A stretch of DNA of 15,834 nucleotides from Alphaproteobacteria bacterium MarineAlpha9_Bin7 (GTDB lineage: Bacteria; Pseudomonadota; Alphaproteobacteria; UBA7887). Below are positions 8,077 to 15,426 of the stretch, piece after piece; the first letter of the stretch is position 1; the number at the start of each line of letters is the position of its first letter. Location of the stretch: the NCBI GenBank assembly GCA_002938115.1, contig PTKD01000019.1, positions 1-15,834 of the forward strand, written 5' to 3'. A model generated the notes under the pieces. The model was not told the origin of the DNA. It made no database searches and was given only the letters and a program-made list of their open reading frames with translations. The translations under genes were made by a program, and so were the position numbers.

Positions 8077-9687
8077 TTAAGGCGCACTGAAGAAATCATT
8101 TCCTTTATCATCTACCACAATAAAAGCAGGGAAATTCTCGACATCTATTTTCCACACTGCTTCCATCCCCAAATCCTCAAACGCAATACACTCGACCTTC
8201 TTAATGCAGTCCTGCGCAAGCCGAGCCCCGGGGCCGCCGATTGAACCTAAGTAAAATCCTCCGTGTTTCTTGCAGGAGTCAGTTACCACCTTTGAGCGGT
8301 TTCCTTTTGCCAGCATTACCATCGATCCCCCTACCTCCTGGAACTGGTTGACGAATGGATCCATTCTTGCTGCCGTAGTAGGGCCAAAAGATCCGGTTAC
8401 GTAACCCTTTGGGGTTTTGGCGGGACCAGCGTAGTAAATACAATATTGTTTAAAGTATTCTGGGAGGTCTTCCCCTGCTTCAAGCCGATCTCTCAGTCGC
8501 GCGTGAGCGGCATCTCGAGCCACTATCATGGGCCCAGAAACTGATACTCTGGTCTTGATCGGATATTGGGTCAGGACCTGCCGAAGCTTATCCATTGGGT
8601 CGGCAAGATTAATTTTAACTACCTCTCCGCTAAGTTCTTCGGTCGTGACGTCGGGCAAATACTTAGCGGGATTGGTTTCAAGTTGTTCAAGGAAGACGCC
8701 ATCGGATGTAATCTTGCCGACAGCCTGTCGGTCCGCTGAACATGATACACCGATACCTATGGGCAAGCTGGCCCCGTGGCGGGGGAGACGGATCACTCGT
8801 ACGTCATGGCAAAAATATTTGCCGCCAAATTGGGCGCCGATGCCGAATTGCTGTGTGAGTAGGTGTACCTCCTGTTCAAAAGAAATATCTCGGTATGCAT
8901 TGCCGCGGTTACTACCAGTCGTTGGTAAGGTATCCAGATATCTGCAGCTTGCCAACTTAACTGTTTTAAGATTTAGCTCTGCCGATGTACCGCCAATTGC
9001 AATTGCCAGATGGTACGGTGGGCAGGCGGCGGTGCCAAGGGCGCGCAATTTTTCCTCTAAAAATTTTAACAAACGTTTTGGATGTAAACTCGCTGGGCTT
9101 TCTTGAAACAGAAAGGTTTTATTGGCGGAGCCGCCGCCTTTAGCAATAAATAAGAATTTGTATTCGTTCCCGGGAGTTTCTTGAATTTCAATTTGCGCTG
9201 GCAAGTTAGTCTGGGTGTTCAATTCTTTGTACATCTCTATCGGCGAAGATTGACTGTAGCGAAGGTTGAGTTTCGTAAAAGCTTGATGAATGCCGTGAGA
9301 GATCTCTTCCTCGTCGTTATAGCCGGTCCAAATTTGCTGACCTTTCTTGGCCACAACGATGGCAGTACCAGTATCTTGGCACATCGGCAAAACGCCAGCT
9401 GCGGCAACGTTTGCGTTTTTAATCAATTCAAGAGCAACAAAACGGTCGTTGTCTGAAGCTTCGGGATCGGTGAGAATTTTGGAAAGTTGTGCGAGATGGC
9501 CCGGTCGCAATAGGTGTGAGATATCTTTAAATGCTTCATAGGCGAGCTGAGTCAGCGCTTGGGACTCTACTTTTAATATTATTTTTTTCTCGAACGTGGA
9601 TGTCTTAATGAATTCATTGGTTAATTTCCGATAGGGTAATTCTTCCGGCCCTAACGGGAACATCTCCTGAAAAATGAACTTGCTCAT
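8077..9687 (-). CDS. fumA: Class I fumarate hydratase (Fe-S, single chain)
   Basis: A 536-residue enzyme that interconverts fumarate and malate in the TCA cycle, using an oxygen-sensitive [4Fe-4S] cluster. The two halves correspond to the alpha and beta parts of two-subunit enzymes, fused as in E. coli FumA (548 residues). The three cluster ligands are present: Cys103 in PMCQDTGTA, Cys222 in TAACPPYH and Cys316 in GVSCSADR. Their spacing (119 and 94) equals that of FumA Cys105/224/318. The C-terminal domain carries GYVTGSFGPTTAARMDPF and KGNRSK, typical of the family. The frame extends upstream to 9795, but ATG 9687 is chosen: the protein there begins like other class I fumarases and AAGGA lies 9 nt before it. 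It sits 146 bp after sspB on the same strand and may be co-transcribed. Tartrate dehydratase is related, but the full-length FumA similarity favours fumarase. Confidence 0.93.
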   Translation of the reverse strand: MSKFIFQEMFPLGPEELPYRKLTNEFIKTSTFEKKIILKVESQALTQLAYEAFKDISHLLRPGHLAQLSKILTDPEASDNDRFVALELIKNANVAAAGVLPMCQDTGTAIVVAKKGQQIWTGYNDEEEISHGIHQAFTKLNLRYSQSSPIEMYKELNTQTNLPAQIEIQETPGNEYKFLFIAKGGGSANKTFLFQESPASLHPKRLLKFLEEKLRALGTAACPPYHLAIAIGGTSAELNLKTVKLASCRYLDTLPTTGSNRGNAYRDISFEQEVHLLTQQFGIGAQFGGKYFCHDVRVIRLPRHGASLPIGIGVSCSADRQAVGKITSDGVFLEQLETNPAKYLPDVTTEELSGEVVKINLADPMDKLRQVLTQYPIKTRVSVSGPMIVARDAAHARLRDRLEAGEDLPEYFKQYCIYYAGPAKTPKGYVTGSFGPTTAARMDPFVNQFQEVGGSMVMLAKGNRSKVVTDSCKKHGGFYLGSIGGPGARLAQDCIKKVECIAFEDLGMEAVWKIDVENFPAFIVVDDKGNDFFSAP

Positions 9688-9833
9688 CGTCCATGATCCT
9701 TCACCTGTGATTTGACATCTTCGAGCCGTTGAGTTCCTCTGAATTGGGTTGTAGCTCCTTGGAGCAATAACGGATCCTGAGTGGTGCTCCCGCACAGGAA
9801 ACCTTAACTAGGATCGCGTAGGATCGATCCAGT

Positions 9834-10325
9834 TCAGTTCTTGCGGAAGGCGTCAAGTGCTACAACCTTACGTCCGGAGCTGTTTTCATCTTGTTCAGTC
9901 ATTTGGGGATCCAAGTCAATTCGATCGGAGGTTGCACTACCCACCACTTCCTGAAATCTGTCGATGGATGCATTCCTCCCGAATTGAAGTCCAAAGTTTG
10001 CACACTGATCGGCGAATCCTGAAATTGCCGATAGTGGTATCACCAATTCCTGTGGCACCTTATTAAAATTCAGAGTAACACGGAACTGGTCATCATCAAC
10101 TTTGAGGTCCCAAAATTGATTTTGTAGAACGATGGTCATTTCGTCCGGAAATTGTGCGCAAAGATTCTCAGAAATTTGCACGCCGTCAGCTTGGGTTCTG
10201 AAAGAAATGTACAAGTGATGACCGGCGGGGACCCCTTCCGATGAAACTACTTTAAGCGCTTCACGCACAACCGTGCGCAAAGCATCTTCTACCAATTTCT
10301 CGTAATTTAGATAGTCATTGCTCAT
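9834..10325 (-). CDS. sspB: SspB, ClpXP adaptor for tmRNA-tagged proteins (alpha type)
   Basis: A 163-residue cytoplasmic adaptor. SspB binds the N-terminal part of the ssrA tag and tethers the substrate to ClpX. The first half has the SspB fold pattern (MSNDYLNYEKLVEDALR, then GHHLYISF, FPDEMTIVLQNQFWDL, FRVTLNFN, ELVIPLSAISGFAD), where the PLSAI..F.D segment is characteristic. Residues about 118-148 are polar and probably disordered. The C-terminus KVVALDAFRKN resembles the short ClpX-binding tail of alphaproteobacterial SspB. The start is ATG 10325; an in-frame TTG at 10340 would add five residues but has no ribosome site, and the site before the ATG (GGCGG) is itself weak. The gene begins about 27 nt after the ssrA 3' hairpin on the same strand, which is fitting because it handles the product of ssrA action. 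Confidence 0.92.
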   Translation of the reverse strand: MSNDYLNYEKLVEDALRTVVREALKVVSSEGVPAGHHLYISFRTQADGVQISENLCAQFPDEMTIVLQNQFWDLKVDDDQFRVTLNFNKVPQELVIPLSAISGFADQCANFGLQFGRNASIDRFQEVVGSATSDRIDLDPQMTEQDENSSGRKVVALDAFRKN

Positions 10326-10352
10326 GTTACCGCCGGCCAAAGGGCAATTAGT

Positions 10353-10632
10353 GGGGGGCTTCTGTTGCCCGGCGCCCCCCGGACCGCGCTTACCTAGGAG
10401 TTCTAAGCAGCAAGTGCCAATTCATTATCGTTGGCAGTTGTGTTTTGACCCGATAACGGTGGTATCATGCCGGGCAAAAATCGCAGCTTTACCACGCATG
10501 TCGAACCTAGTTCGCCCCCATAAGGTACCGCGCGCAGCGCGAAACTGTTAAGTGGTGGAGGCGCCGGGTACTGCCCCCGGGTCCATGACGCTTATTCCAT
10601 ACGACGTTTATTGCCATAGTCGGATAACCGAC
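10353..10632 (-). ncRNA. ssrA: Permuted two-piece tmRNA (ssrA), tag ANDNELALAA
   Basis: tmRNA rescues stalled ribosomes and adds a degradation tag. On the - strand the acceptor piece comes first: T stem CCGGG/CCCGG (10580-10576, 10568-10564) with 7-nt loop GGCAGTA, then CGCCTCC, A and an encoded CCA (10555-10553). A spacer of about 33 nt (10552-10520) with a GCGC hairpin follows. The coding piece starts GGGGGCG (10519-10513), which pairs with CGCCTCC over seven pairs and puts G-U at position 3-70, the AlaRS identity pair. GGTTCGAC follows, as in the tmRNA D-loop region. A pseudoknot fits before the tag: GTGGTA/TACCAC (10495-10490, 10464-10459) and CCCG/CGGG (10474-10471, 10452-10449). The tag frame runs GCC 10435 to TAG 10403. 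A 7-bp stem GGGGGGC/GCCCCCC (10380-10374, 10359-10353) closes the 3' part. The outer ends are estimates; the 5' end is placed at a GTCGG/CCGAC hairpin (10632-10619). Confidence 0.95.
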
Positions 10633-10638
10633 ATTTTC

Positions 10639-10667
10639 AATATACGCTCAGCGGATTAAGATTGGAA
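10639..10667 (-). promoter_or_regulatory. Candidate ssrA promoter
   Basis: On the - strand, TATATT (10644-10639) lies 7 nt before the proposed ssrA 5' end at 10632. The -35 region (TTCCAA, 10667-10662) is weak, with a 17-bp spacer. An alternative is TTGAAA (10640-10635) with a 16-bp spacer to TATGGC (10618-10613), which would start the RNA near 10607 and exclude the GTCGG hairpin. Confidence 0.35.
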
Positions 10668-10738
10668 GACTGGTGATACAAATTGAGCATATGTTTGTTG
10701 CTTGGAGCGAACAAGGCGGGCAGACTAATTTTGTGACC

Positions 10739-11698
10739 ATGAATAAATCGCAGTTGCCTAAATCCGTTGCAGCGTCTGAACAAGAGACAGAGCTCTTGGC
10801 GTTGCGCTCCCTTAGTTTCGAAACCCATCGAGCTACCGTGCTAGAGCTGGAGAAGCTACTCTATAAAGCATTCCCAGTCCTCGACCGTGGTTTCATCCGG
10901 GTGGTGGATTACATGGGCGACGATAATGCGGTAGTTCAAGCGGCTAGGGTCTCTTACGGCGCCGGGACAAAAAAACTCAGAGAAGATCGAGGTTTGATTC
11001 GGTATCTCATTCGGCATCGCCACACGACACCTTTCGAGATGTGTGAAATAAAATTCCACGTAAAATTGCCGATTTTTGTGGCCCGCCAATGGGTTCGGCA
11101 TCGAACCGCAAATATTAATGAATATTCGGCAAGATACTCACTTTTGGACAATGAGTTTTATGTGCCAGCGCCAGAAAACTTAGCGGCACAATCCAGCGTA
11201 AACCGCCAAGGACGTGGGGCAGTTCTGGAGGGGGAAGAGGCTGCAAGGGTAATCAATATGTTGCGTGAAGACGCCATTCAAGCACACGCACATTATGTTG
11301 AAATGATGAACGAGGACAATGACGGGATGATCCACGAGGATCGTCGAGGTCTGGCTCGAGAACTGGCTCGTATGAACCTCACTCTAAATTTTTATACCCA
11401 GTGGTATTGGAAAGTAAATCTCCACAATCTGATGCATTTTCTTTCATTACGTGCCGATAAGCACGCGCAATTCGAAATTCGCGCCTATGCCGATGTAATG
11501 CTGGATATTTTCAAGCAATGGGTCCCGTTTACATACGAAGCATTTTGTGACTATAGACTGGGAGCGGTGGAGATGTCGGCCCAGGCTTTGAAAGTGGTAC
11601 AAGGCTTGATTGCAGGTAAGGCGGTAGACCAGTCCGAGAGTGGCCTATCGAAACGCGAATGGCGAGAATTAATGGGGGCAATAGGTCGCGATATTTAG
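10739..11698 (+). CDS. thyX: Flavin-dependent thymidylate synthase ThyX
   Basis: ThyX methylates dUMP to dTMP using methylene-tetrahydrofolate, FAD and NADPH; it replaces ThyA in many bacteria. The ThyX signature RHR-X7-S is at residues 120-130 (RHRTANINEYS), followed by ARYS. Flanking segments (VQAARVSYGAGTKK, DRGLIRYLIRHRHTTPFEMCEIKFHVKLP before it; NLMHFLSLRAD near the C-terminus) are those of alphaproteobacterial ThyX, which assemble as FAD-binding tetramers. The start is uncertain: ATG 10739 gives 319 residues and matches the usual N-terminal length, but has a poor ribosome site; in-frame GTG 10673 (GGAAG about 5 nt before it) and ATG 10691 would add 22 or 16 residues. The longer starts reach into the region of the divergent ssrA promoter, which makes them less likely. 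No thyA is visible in the window. Confidence 0.94.
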   Translation: MNKSQLPKSVAASEQETELLALRSLSFETHRATVLELEKLLYKAFPVLDRGFIRVVDYMGDDNAVVQAARVSYGAGTKKLREDRGLIRYLIRHRHTTPFEMCEIKFHVKLPIFVARQWVRHRTANINEYSARYSLLDNEFYVPAPENLAAQSSVNRQGRGAVLEGEEAARVINMLREDAIQAHAHYVEMMNEDNDGMIHEDRRGLARELARMNLTLNFYTQWYWKVNLHNLMHFLSLRADKHAQFEIRAYADVMLDIFKQWVPFTYEAFCDYRLGAVEMSAQALKVVQGLIAGKAVDQSESGLSKREWRELMGAIGRDI

Positions 11699-11700
11699 TT

Positions 11701-11747
11701 AAAATCGTGTTCTTTCATTGTTTTTGCTTTTGACTGGGCACGATTTT
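11701..11747. terminator. Inverted repeat between convergent thyX and mrp, possible bidirectional terminator
   Basis: AAAATCGTG (11701-11709) and CACGATTTT (11739-11747) are a perfect 9-bp inverted repeat around a 29-nt T-rich loop. It begins two bases after the thyX stop and ends 26 bp before the mrp stop. The A/T ends give a U-run on either strand, as in bidirectional terminators, but the long loop and low GC make this tentative. Confidence 0.45.
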
Positions 11748-11773
11748 CAGCAGAGGCAACTCCCAGCAAAAGG

Positions 11774-12892
11774 TTATAGCGTCAGGATCTTCGGGGGCAG
11801 CAGATCGCCAGCCACCTTTGAGATTTGATCGGAAATACGCCCAGCTATAGCTCCAAATGTTTGAGAATGTGCGCTATCTGGATTGGACATAACTATTGGT
11901 TTTCCTTGGTCCGAGGTTTCTCGGATTTCTATGTCCAACGGTAGTTCTCCGAGAAATTCCACATTCAACTTTGTGGCCCAGTCTCTCGCGCCGCCATGGC
12001 TAAAAATCTCGCTACGGTCTCCGCATTTCGGGCATAGAAAGTAGCTCATGTTTTCAATGATACCTAGCACCGGAACATCTACACGCTGAAACATTGCTAC
12101 TCCTTTTCGCGCGTCCAGCAGGGCAATATCTTGAGGCGTTGACACGATGACCGCGCCAGCCAGCGGCACTCTTTGGGCCATCGTCAATTGTGCGTCACCA
12201 GTGCCAGGAGGCATGTCGACTATCAAGATGTCGAGTTTGCCCCATAGCACGTCACGCAGCATCTGTTCGAGCGCTCCCTGGACCATGGGGCCACGCCAAA
12301 TCATCGGGGTATCTTCCTCGACCAAGAACCCCATAGACATGCATTTAACGCCGTACTTCTCCATGGGGTGCAATTTTTTGCCTTCACCAGTCTGTGGTTG
12401 GCCAGATATGCCGAGCATGCGGGGCATTGACGGGCCGTAAATGTCGGCGTCCATTATGCCGACACGCTGGCCTTTGGCGGCAAACGCAAGTGCTAGATTC
12501 ACGGCGATCGTTGATTTTCCAACGCCTCCTTTCCCGCTTGCTACTGCCACTATGGCTCCCACATCGGGAAGGTCAGGAAAGGGTTGCGGATTGTTTTTCG
12601 GTGGCGCAGCAGCAGGACGTGTTTTAGAATCTTTGGGAGCCTGGTGCTCAGCGGTCAAGACTGCCGTTGCGGACAGCACGCCGGGCAAAGCGCGCACAAC
12701 TTCCTCGCATGTTTTTCGCATGGGCTCCATTTCTTCAGCCCTAGAAGGTGTGATCTCGATACTGAAACCGACATTGCCATTTCTTATGACAATGCCGGAA
12801 ATCATCTTTAAATCGACCAAATTTTCCTCGCTGCCCGGCGGTTTTACGCGGGTCAGGGCCTTGGTGATTTGTTCTTCGCTAATGGGTGGCAT
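11774..12892 (-). CDS. mrp: Mrp/ApbC/NBP35-family Fe-S cluster carrier ATPase
   Basis: A 372-residue cytoplasmic P-loop ATPase that binds a labile [4Fe-4S] cluster at a dimer interface and passes it to apoproteins. The N-terminal DUF59 (MIP18-like) domain covers about residues 1-85, followed by a Pro/Ala linker (about 86-110). The ATPase domain has the deviant Walker A motif SGKGGVGKST (119-128), DADIYGPS (148-155) and DMPPGTGD (226-233). The cluster ligands are in FLCPKCG (Cys287, Cys290). Length and order match bacterial Mrp. The ATG at 12892 is preceded by GAGG at a rather long distance of about 12 nt. It is divergent from hflK across 151 bp, a common alphaproteobacterial arrangement. The Fe-S fumarase in the same window is a conceivable client, but that is only inference from proximity. 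Confidence 0.95.
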   Translation of the reverse strand: MPPISEEQITKALTRVKPPGSEENLVDLKMISGIVIRNGNVGFSIEITPSRAEEMEPMRKTCEEVVRALPGVLSATAVLTAEHQAPKDSKTRPAAAPPKNNPQPFPDLPDVGAIVAVASGKGGVGKSTIAVNLALAFAAKGQRVGIMDADIYGPSMPRMLGISGQPQTGEGKKLHPMEKYGVKCMSMGFLVEEDTPMIWRGPMVQGALEQMLRDVLWGKLDILIVDMPPGTGDAQLTMAQRVPLAGAVIVSTPQDIALLDARKGVAMFQRVDVPVLGIIENMSYFLCPKCGDRSEIFSHGGARDWATKLNVEFLGELPLDIEIRETSDQGKPIVMSNPDSAHSQTFGAIAGRISDQISKVAGDLLPPKILTL

Positions 12893-13043
12893 TCTTGAAA
12901 TTTACCTCTTCGGGCCAATATGCTGCCTAGGCTCGCGCTTTGGTTTACTAAACCTGCTGGCGTGAGACCATTTTTTTGTTCGCCACTCGGCGGCAACAGG
13001 CTACCATGGCCGCATGAGGCGATTGATCAAAGGAACATAACGA

Positions 13044-14198
13044 ATGCCGTGGACCAATCAAGTCAGTGGGGGACCATGGGGTCCAAGTGGCGGCAACGGC
13101 GGTAGCGGCGCCGGTGGTGGTGATGGGTCTGGTTCGTGGGGACGTCGGCCGCCCGGAGGCGGCTCTCAAGGGCCAGATATCGAGGACCTTTTCCGTCGTG
13201 GACAGGACCGGATTCGTGGTCTGTTGCCGGGAAAACTGGGTGGCAGGGGCTTCGGGCTTGTGTTGCTAGTACTGGCGGCGCTGTGGCTGGGTTCCGGCTT
13301 TTACACCATTGCGCCAGAAGAGCAGGGCGTGGTGCTGCGCTTTGGAGAATATTCTACGACAACCCAGCCGGGTCTTAACTATCATTTTCCCTATCCCATC
13401 GAAACTTTGCTCAAGGTGGCGGTGTTGACCGTGCGTCGAGTGGAGATCGGTTACCGCAGTGCGGCCGACGTTGCTAGAACCGGCGACCGCAACATTGATG
13501 ATGAAAGTTTAATGCTGACCGGTGACGAGAACATCATCGATGTCAATTTTGTCGTCCAGTGGGCGGTGAAAGATGCGGCCGCTTTTTCATTCAATATTCG
13601 CAATCCCTCTCAAACGGTCAAGTTTGCTGCTGAGAGCGCCATGCGTGAAGTAATCGGCAAGTCCGATATAGCGTCGGCGTTGGCCGAGGGAAGAGAACGG
13701 GTGGCAAATTCAACTGAGGTTTTGTTGCAGGGTATCCTCGATGAATACCGTACTGGAATCTTGGTGACGGAATTGCTTTTACAACGTGCTGATCCGCCGC
13801 AGGCGGTGATTGAATCTTACCGCGATGTTCAGAGGGCCAAAGCAGATCAAGAGCGCCTTATCAACGAGGCTGACGCTTTTAAAAATCGGGTAGTGCCAGA
13901 AGCCAATGGTCAGGCGGCACAACTTCGCGCAGAGGCTGAGGCCTACAAAGAACAGGTGGTGGCGCGTGCTGATGGCGCAGCGCAGCGCTTCGTGGCTGTT
14001 TACGACGAATATCGTCAGGCCAAAGAAGTTACGAAGCAACGTATTTACCTCGAGACGATGGAAAGTGTCTTTCGAGATATGAACAAGGTGATAATCGATA
14101 ACGGCCCAGGTGGTGCAGGTGTGGTGCCATATCTTCCCCTGCCGGAAATACAAAAACGTGCCGCCTCAAGGGCGCGTGAGGCTGGAGGAGACCAGTAA
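13044..14198 (+). CDS. hflK: HflK, membrane prohibitin-family partner of FtsH
   Basis: HflK and HflC form a large membrane complex that surrounds and modulates the FtsH protease. The protein has 384 residues: a Gly/Pro/Trp-rich N-terminus (1-45, MPWTNQ...GGGDGSGSWGRRPPGGG), a short helix EDLFRRGQDRIRGLLP, one membrane helix (about 69-88), then the SPFH domain beginning with TIAPEEQGVVLRFGEY. A charged helical coiled-coil region (about 265-330, rich in Ala, Glu and Gln) and a short tail follow. E. coli HflK is 419 residues with the same plan. ATG 13044 is supported by AGGA 9 nt upstream and by the typical N-terminus. The stop codon overlaps the hflC start by one base (TAATG), so the two are translationally coupled. 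Confidence 0.96.
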   Translation: MPWTNQVSGGPWGPSGGNGGSGAGGGDGSGSWGRRPPGGGSQGPDIEDLFRRGQDRIRGLLPGKLGGRGFGLVLLVLAALWLGSGFYTIAPEEQGVVLRFGEYSTTTQPGLNYHFPYPIETLLKVAVLTVRRVEIGYRSAADVARTGDRNIDDESLMLTGDENIIDVNFVVQWAVKDAAAFSFNIRNPSQTVKFAAESAMREVIGKSDIASALAEGRERVANSTEVLLQGILDEYRTGILVTELLLQRADPPQAVIESYRDVQRAKADQERLINEADAFKNRVVPEANGQAAQLRAEAEAYKEQVVARADGAAQRFVAVYDEYRQAKEVTKQRIYLETMESVFRDMNKVIIDNGPGGAGVVPYLPLPEIQKRAASRAREAGGDQ

Positions 14199-15079
14199 TG
14201 ATCAGGCGTTTTTCGGTATTTTTCATTGCCCTAGTCGTAGCTGGGGTATTCGCGACGTTGAGTGCGGCCTATATTGTCGACCAGCGTGAGCAAGTTTTGG
14301 TGCTTCAGTTTGGTGACCCGAAACGGGTGCTGAAGGAGCCTGGCCTCTATTTCAAGGTGCCATTCATTCAGCGGATTGTTCGTTTTGACAAACGCTTGCT
14401 TGATTTTGACAATCCGCCAGAGGAAGTGATTGCGTCAGACCAAAAGCGTCTGGTTGTCGATGCATTTGCCCGGTACCATATCACCGACCCCCTTAAATTC
14501 TATCAAACTGTGGGAACTGAACTGGCGCTGAGGCCACGCCTTGGGTCGGTTATCAGTTCGACTCTTCGGCAGGTGCTGGGCACGGCTCCACTTCAACAGG
14601 TAGTGTCCGAAAAGCGCGGTGATTTGATGATGAAGATTCGAGATTTAGTGCGCGTAGAGGCAAGTGCTTTTGGTATCCGCGTTGAGGATGTGAGAATTAA
14701 ACGTGCCGACCTACCTGAAGAGAATTCAGCGGCGATCTATCGCCGTATGCAAACAGAACGTCAGCAGGAGGCCGCCGAACTACGCGCAAAGGGCGCCGAG
14801 CAGGCGCAGAAAATTCGTGCAGAAGCGAATCGCCAGAAAGTAGTGATCGTTGCCCAAGCAGAGCGCGATTCTGAAATTCTTCGCGGTCAAGGCGAGGGTG
14901 AGATGAATAAGATATTTGCGGAAGCATTTGGCCGAGACCCTGAATTTTTCTCGTTTTGGCGTTCGATGCAAGCGTATGAGATAGCACTTGGAGGAGACGA
15001 CACCACGATGGTGCTTTCCCCTGATAGCGATTTTTTCCGTTACTTTGGGGCGCGTGATATTCGTCAGGCTGATGAATGA
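14198..15079 (+). CDS. hflC: HflC, membrane prohibitin-family partner of FtsH
   Basis: A 293-residue partner of HflK. It has one N-terminal membrane helix (about 6-25), then YIVDQREQVLVLQFGDPKRVLKEPGLYFKVPF, the SPFH-domain start of HflC. A long Ala/Glu/Arg-rich helical segment (about 190-245, with RRMQTERQQEAAELRAKG) is followed by SFWRSMQAYE, conserved near the HflC C-terminus. The start ATG shares its A with the last base of the hflK stop, and a strong site GGAGGAG (14184-14190) lies 7 nt before it, inside hflK. Co-expression with HflK in one complex is expected. Confidence 0.96.
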   Translation: MIRRFSVFFIALVVAGVFATLSAAYIVDQREQVLVLQFGDPKRVLKEPGLYFKVPFIQRIVRFDKRLLDFDNPPEEVIASDQKRLVVDAFARYHITDPLKFYQTVGTELALRPRLGSVISSTLRQVLGTAPLQQVVSEKRGDLMMKIRDLVRVEASAFGIRVEDVRIKRADLPEENSAAIYRRMQTERQQEAAELRAKGAEQAQKIRAEANRQKVVIVAQAERDSEILRGQGEGEMNKIFAEAFGRDPEFFSFWRSMQAYEIALGGDDTTMVLSPDSDFFRYFGARDIRQADE

Positions 15080-15118
15080 TCGCGAGTTTCAACGCCGGAT
15101 AGTGGGCCGGAAGATCTA

Positions 15119-15307
15119 TTGATAGCTGACCTAGTAACCGTATTTGCCTTAGTGCTGGTATTTGAGGGCGTAATCTACGCATTGTTTCCATCGCAGATGA
15201 AACGCTTCATGGAACGCATGATGGGAATGCCTCCATCGTTAATACGTAACTCTGGTCTCGTAGCGGCAGTCACTGGTGTTCTTTTGGTTTGGTTAATTCG
15301 CGGATAG
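15119..15307 (+). CDS. DUF2065 (YjeT-like) small membrane protein
   Basis: A 62-residue protein with two hydrophobic segments (about 3-23 and 46-60) around a basic, Met-rich loop (SQMKRFMERMMGMPPSLIRNSG). The pattern LVLVFEG..YALFP...K, then LR/IR..G, matches the DUF2065 family represented by E. coli YjeT, which is encoded near hflKC as well. Function is unknown; position between hflC and a DegP-type protease suggests membrane quality control, by context only. The start is TTG 15119 with GGAAG 5 nt upstream; no ATG is available at the N-terminus. It lies 39 bp after hflC and probably belongs to the same operon. Confidence 0.82.
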   Translation: MIADLVTVFALVLVFEGVIYALFPSQMKRFMERMMGMPPSLIRNSGLVAAVTGVLLVWLIRG

Positions 15308-15313
15308 TGCCTG

Positions 15314-15340
15314 GTCCATACCATTAAATGGACATATTTT
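15314..15340 (+). terminator. Weak candidate terminator after the DUF2065 gene
   Basis: GTCCAT (15314-15319) and ATGGAC (15328-15333) form a 6-bp stem with an 8-nt loop, followed by ATATTTTAT. The stem is weak and the T-run short. It may partly separate hflKC-DUF2065 from degP. Confidence 0.3.
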
Positions 15341-15369
15341 ATGTTAAATCTTTGACTGACGTCGTGTTT

Positions 15370-15398
15370 GGTTCGCGATCCGGGGTTGCGCGCGAACC
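15370..15398. repeat. Inverted repeat in the degP leader
   Basis: GGTTCGCG (15370-15377) and CGCGAACC (15391-15398) are a perfect 8-bp inverted repeat around 13 bases, ending 14 bp before the AGGAGG of degP. No T-run follows, so it is not an obvious terminator. It could be a protein-binding operator or an RNA hairpin in the leader. Confidence 0.5.
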
Positions 15399-15412
15399 GG
15401 GTTAAATAGCGT

Positions 15413-15418
15413 AGGAGG
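15413..15418 (+). promoter_or_regulatory. Ribosome binding site deciding the degP start
   Basis: AGGAGG, 8 nt before GTG 15427. This near-perfect site selects the GTG over the in-frame ATG at 15517. Confidence 0.7.
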
Positions 15419-15426
15419 ATTGCCGA

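Noticed and set aside
9688..9795. 36-codon N-terminal extension of fumarase
   Set aside because: It has no similarity to the family N-terminus, and a good ribosome site precedes ATG 9687.
9811..9830. GGATCG doubled with palindrome GGATCGATCC after sspB
   Set aside because: The hairpin would be only 4 bp without a T-run; too little to call a terminator or operator.
10318..10551. 77-codon + strand open frame over ssrA
   Set aside because: It covers the tmRNA gene on the opposite strand; tmRNA structure and tag explain this stretch fully.
12893..13043. Promoter search between divergent mrp and hflK
   Set aside because: TTGTTC with GCTACC at about 18 bp is too weak a match to report as a promoter.
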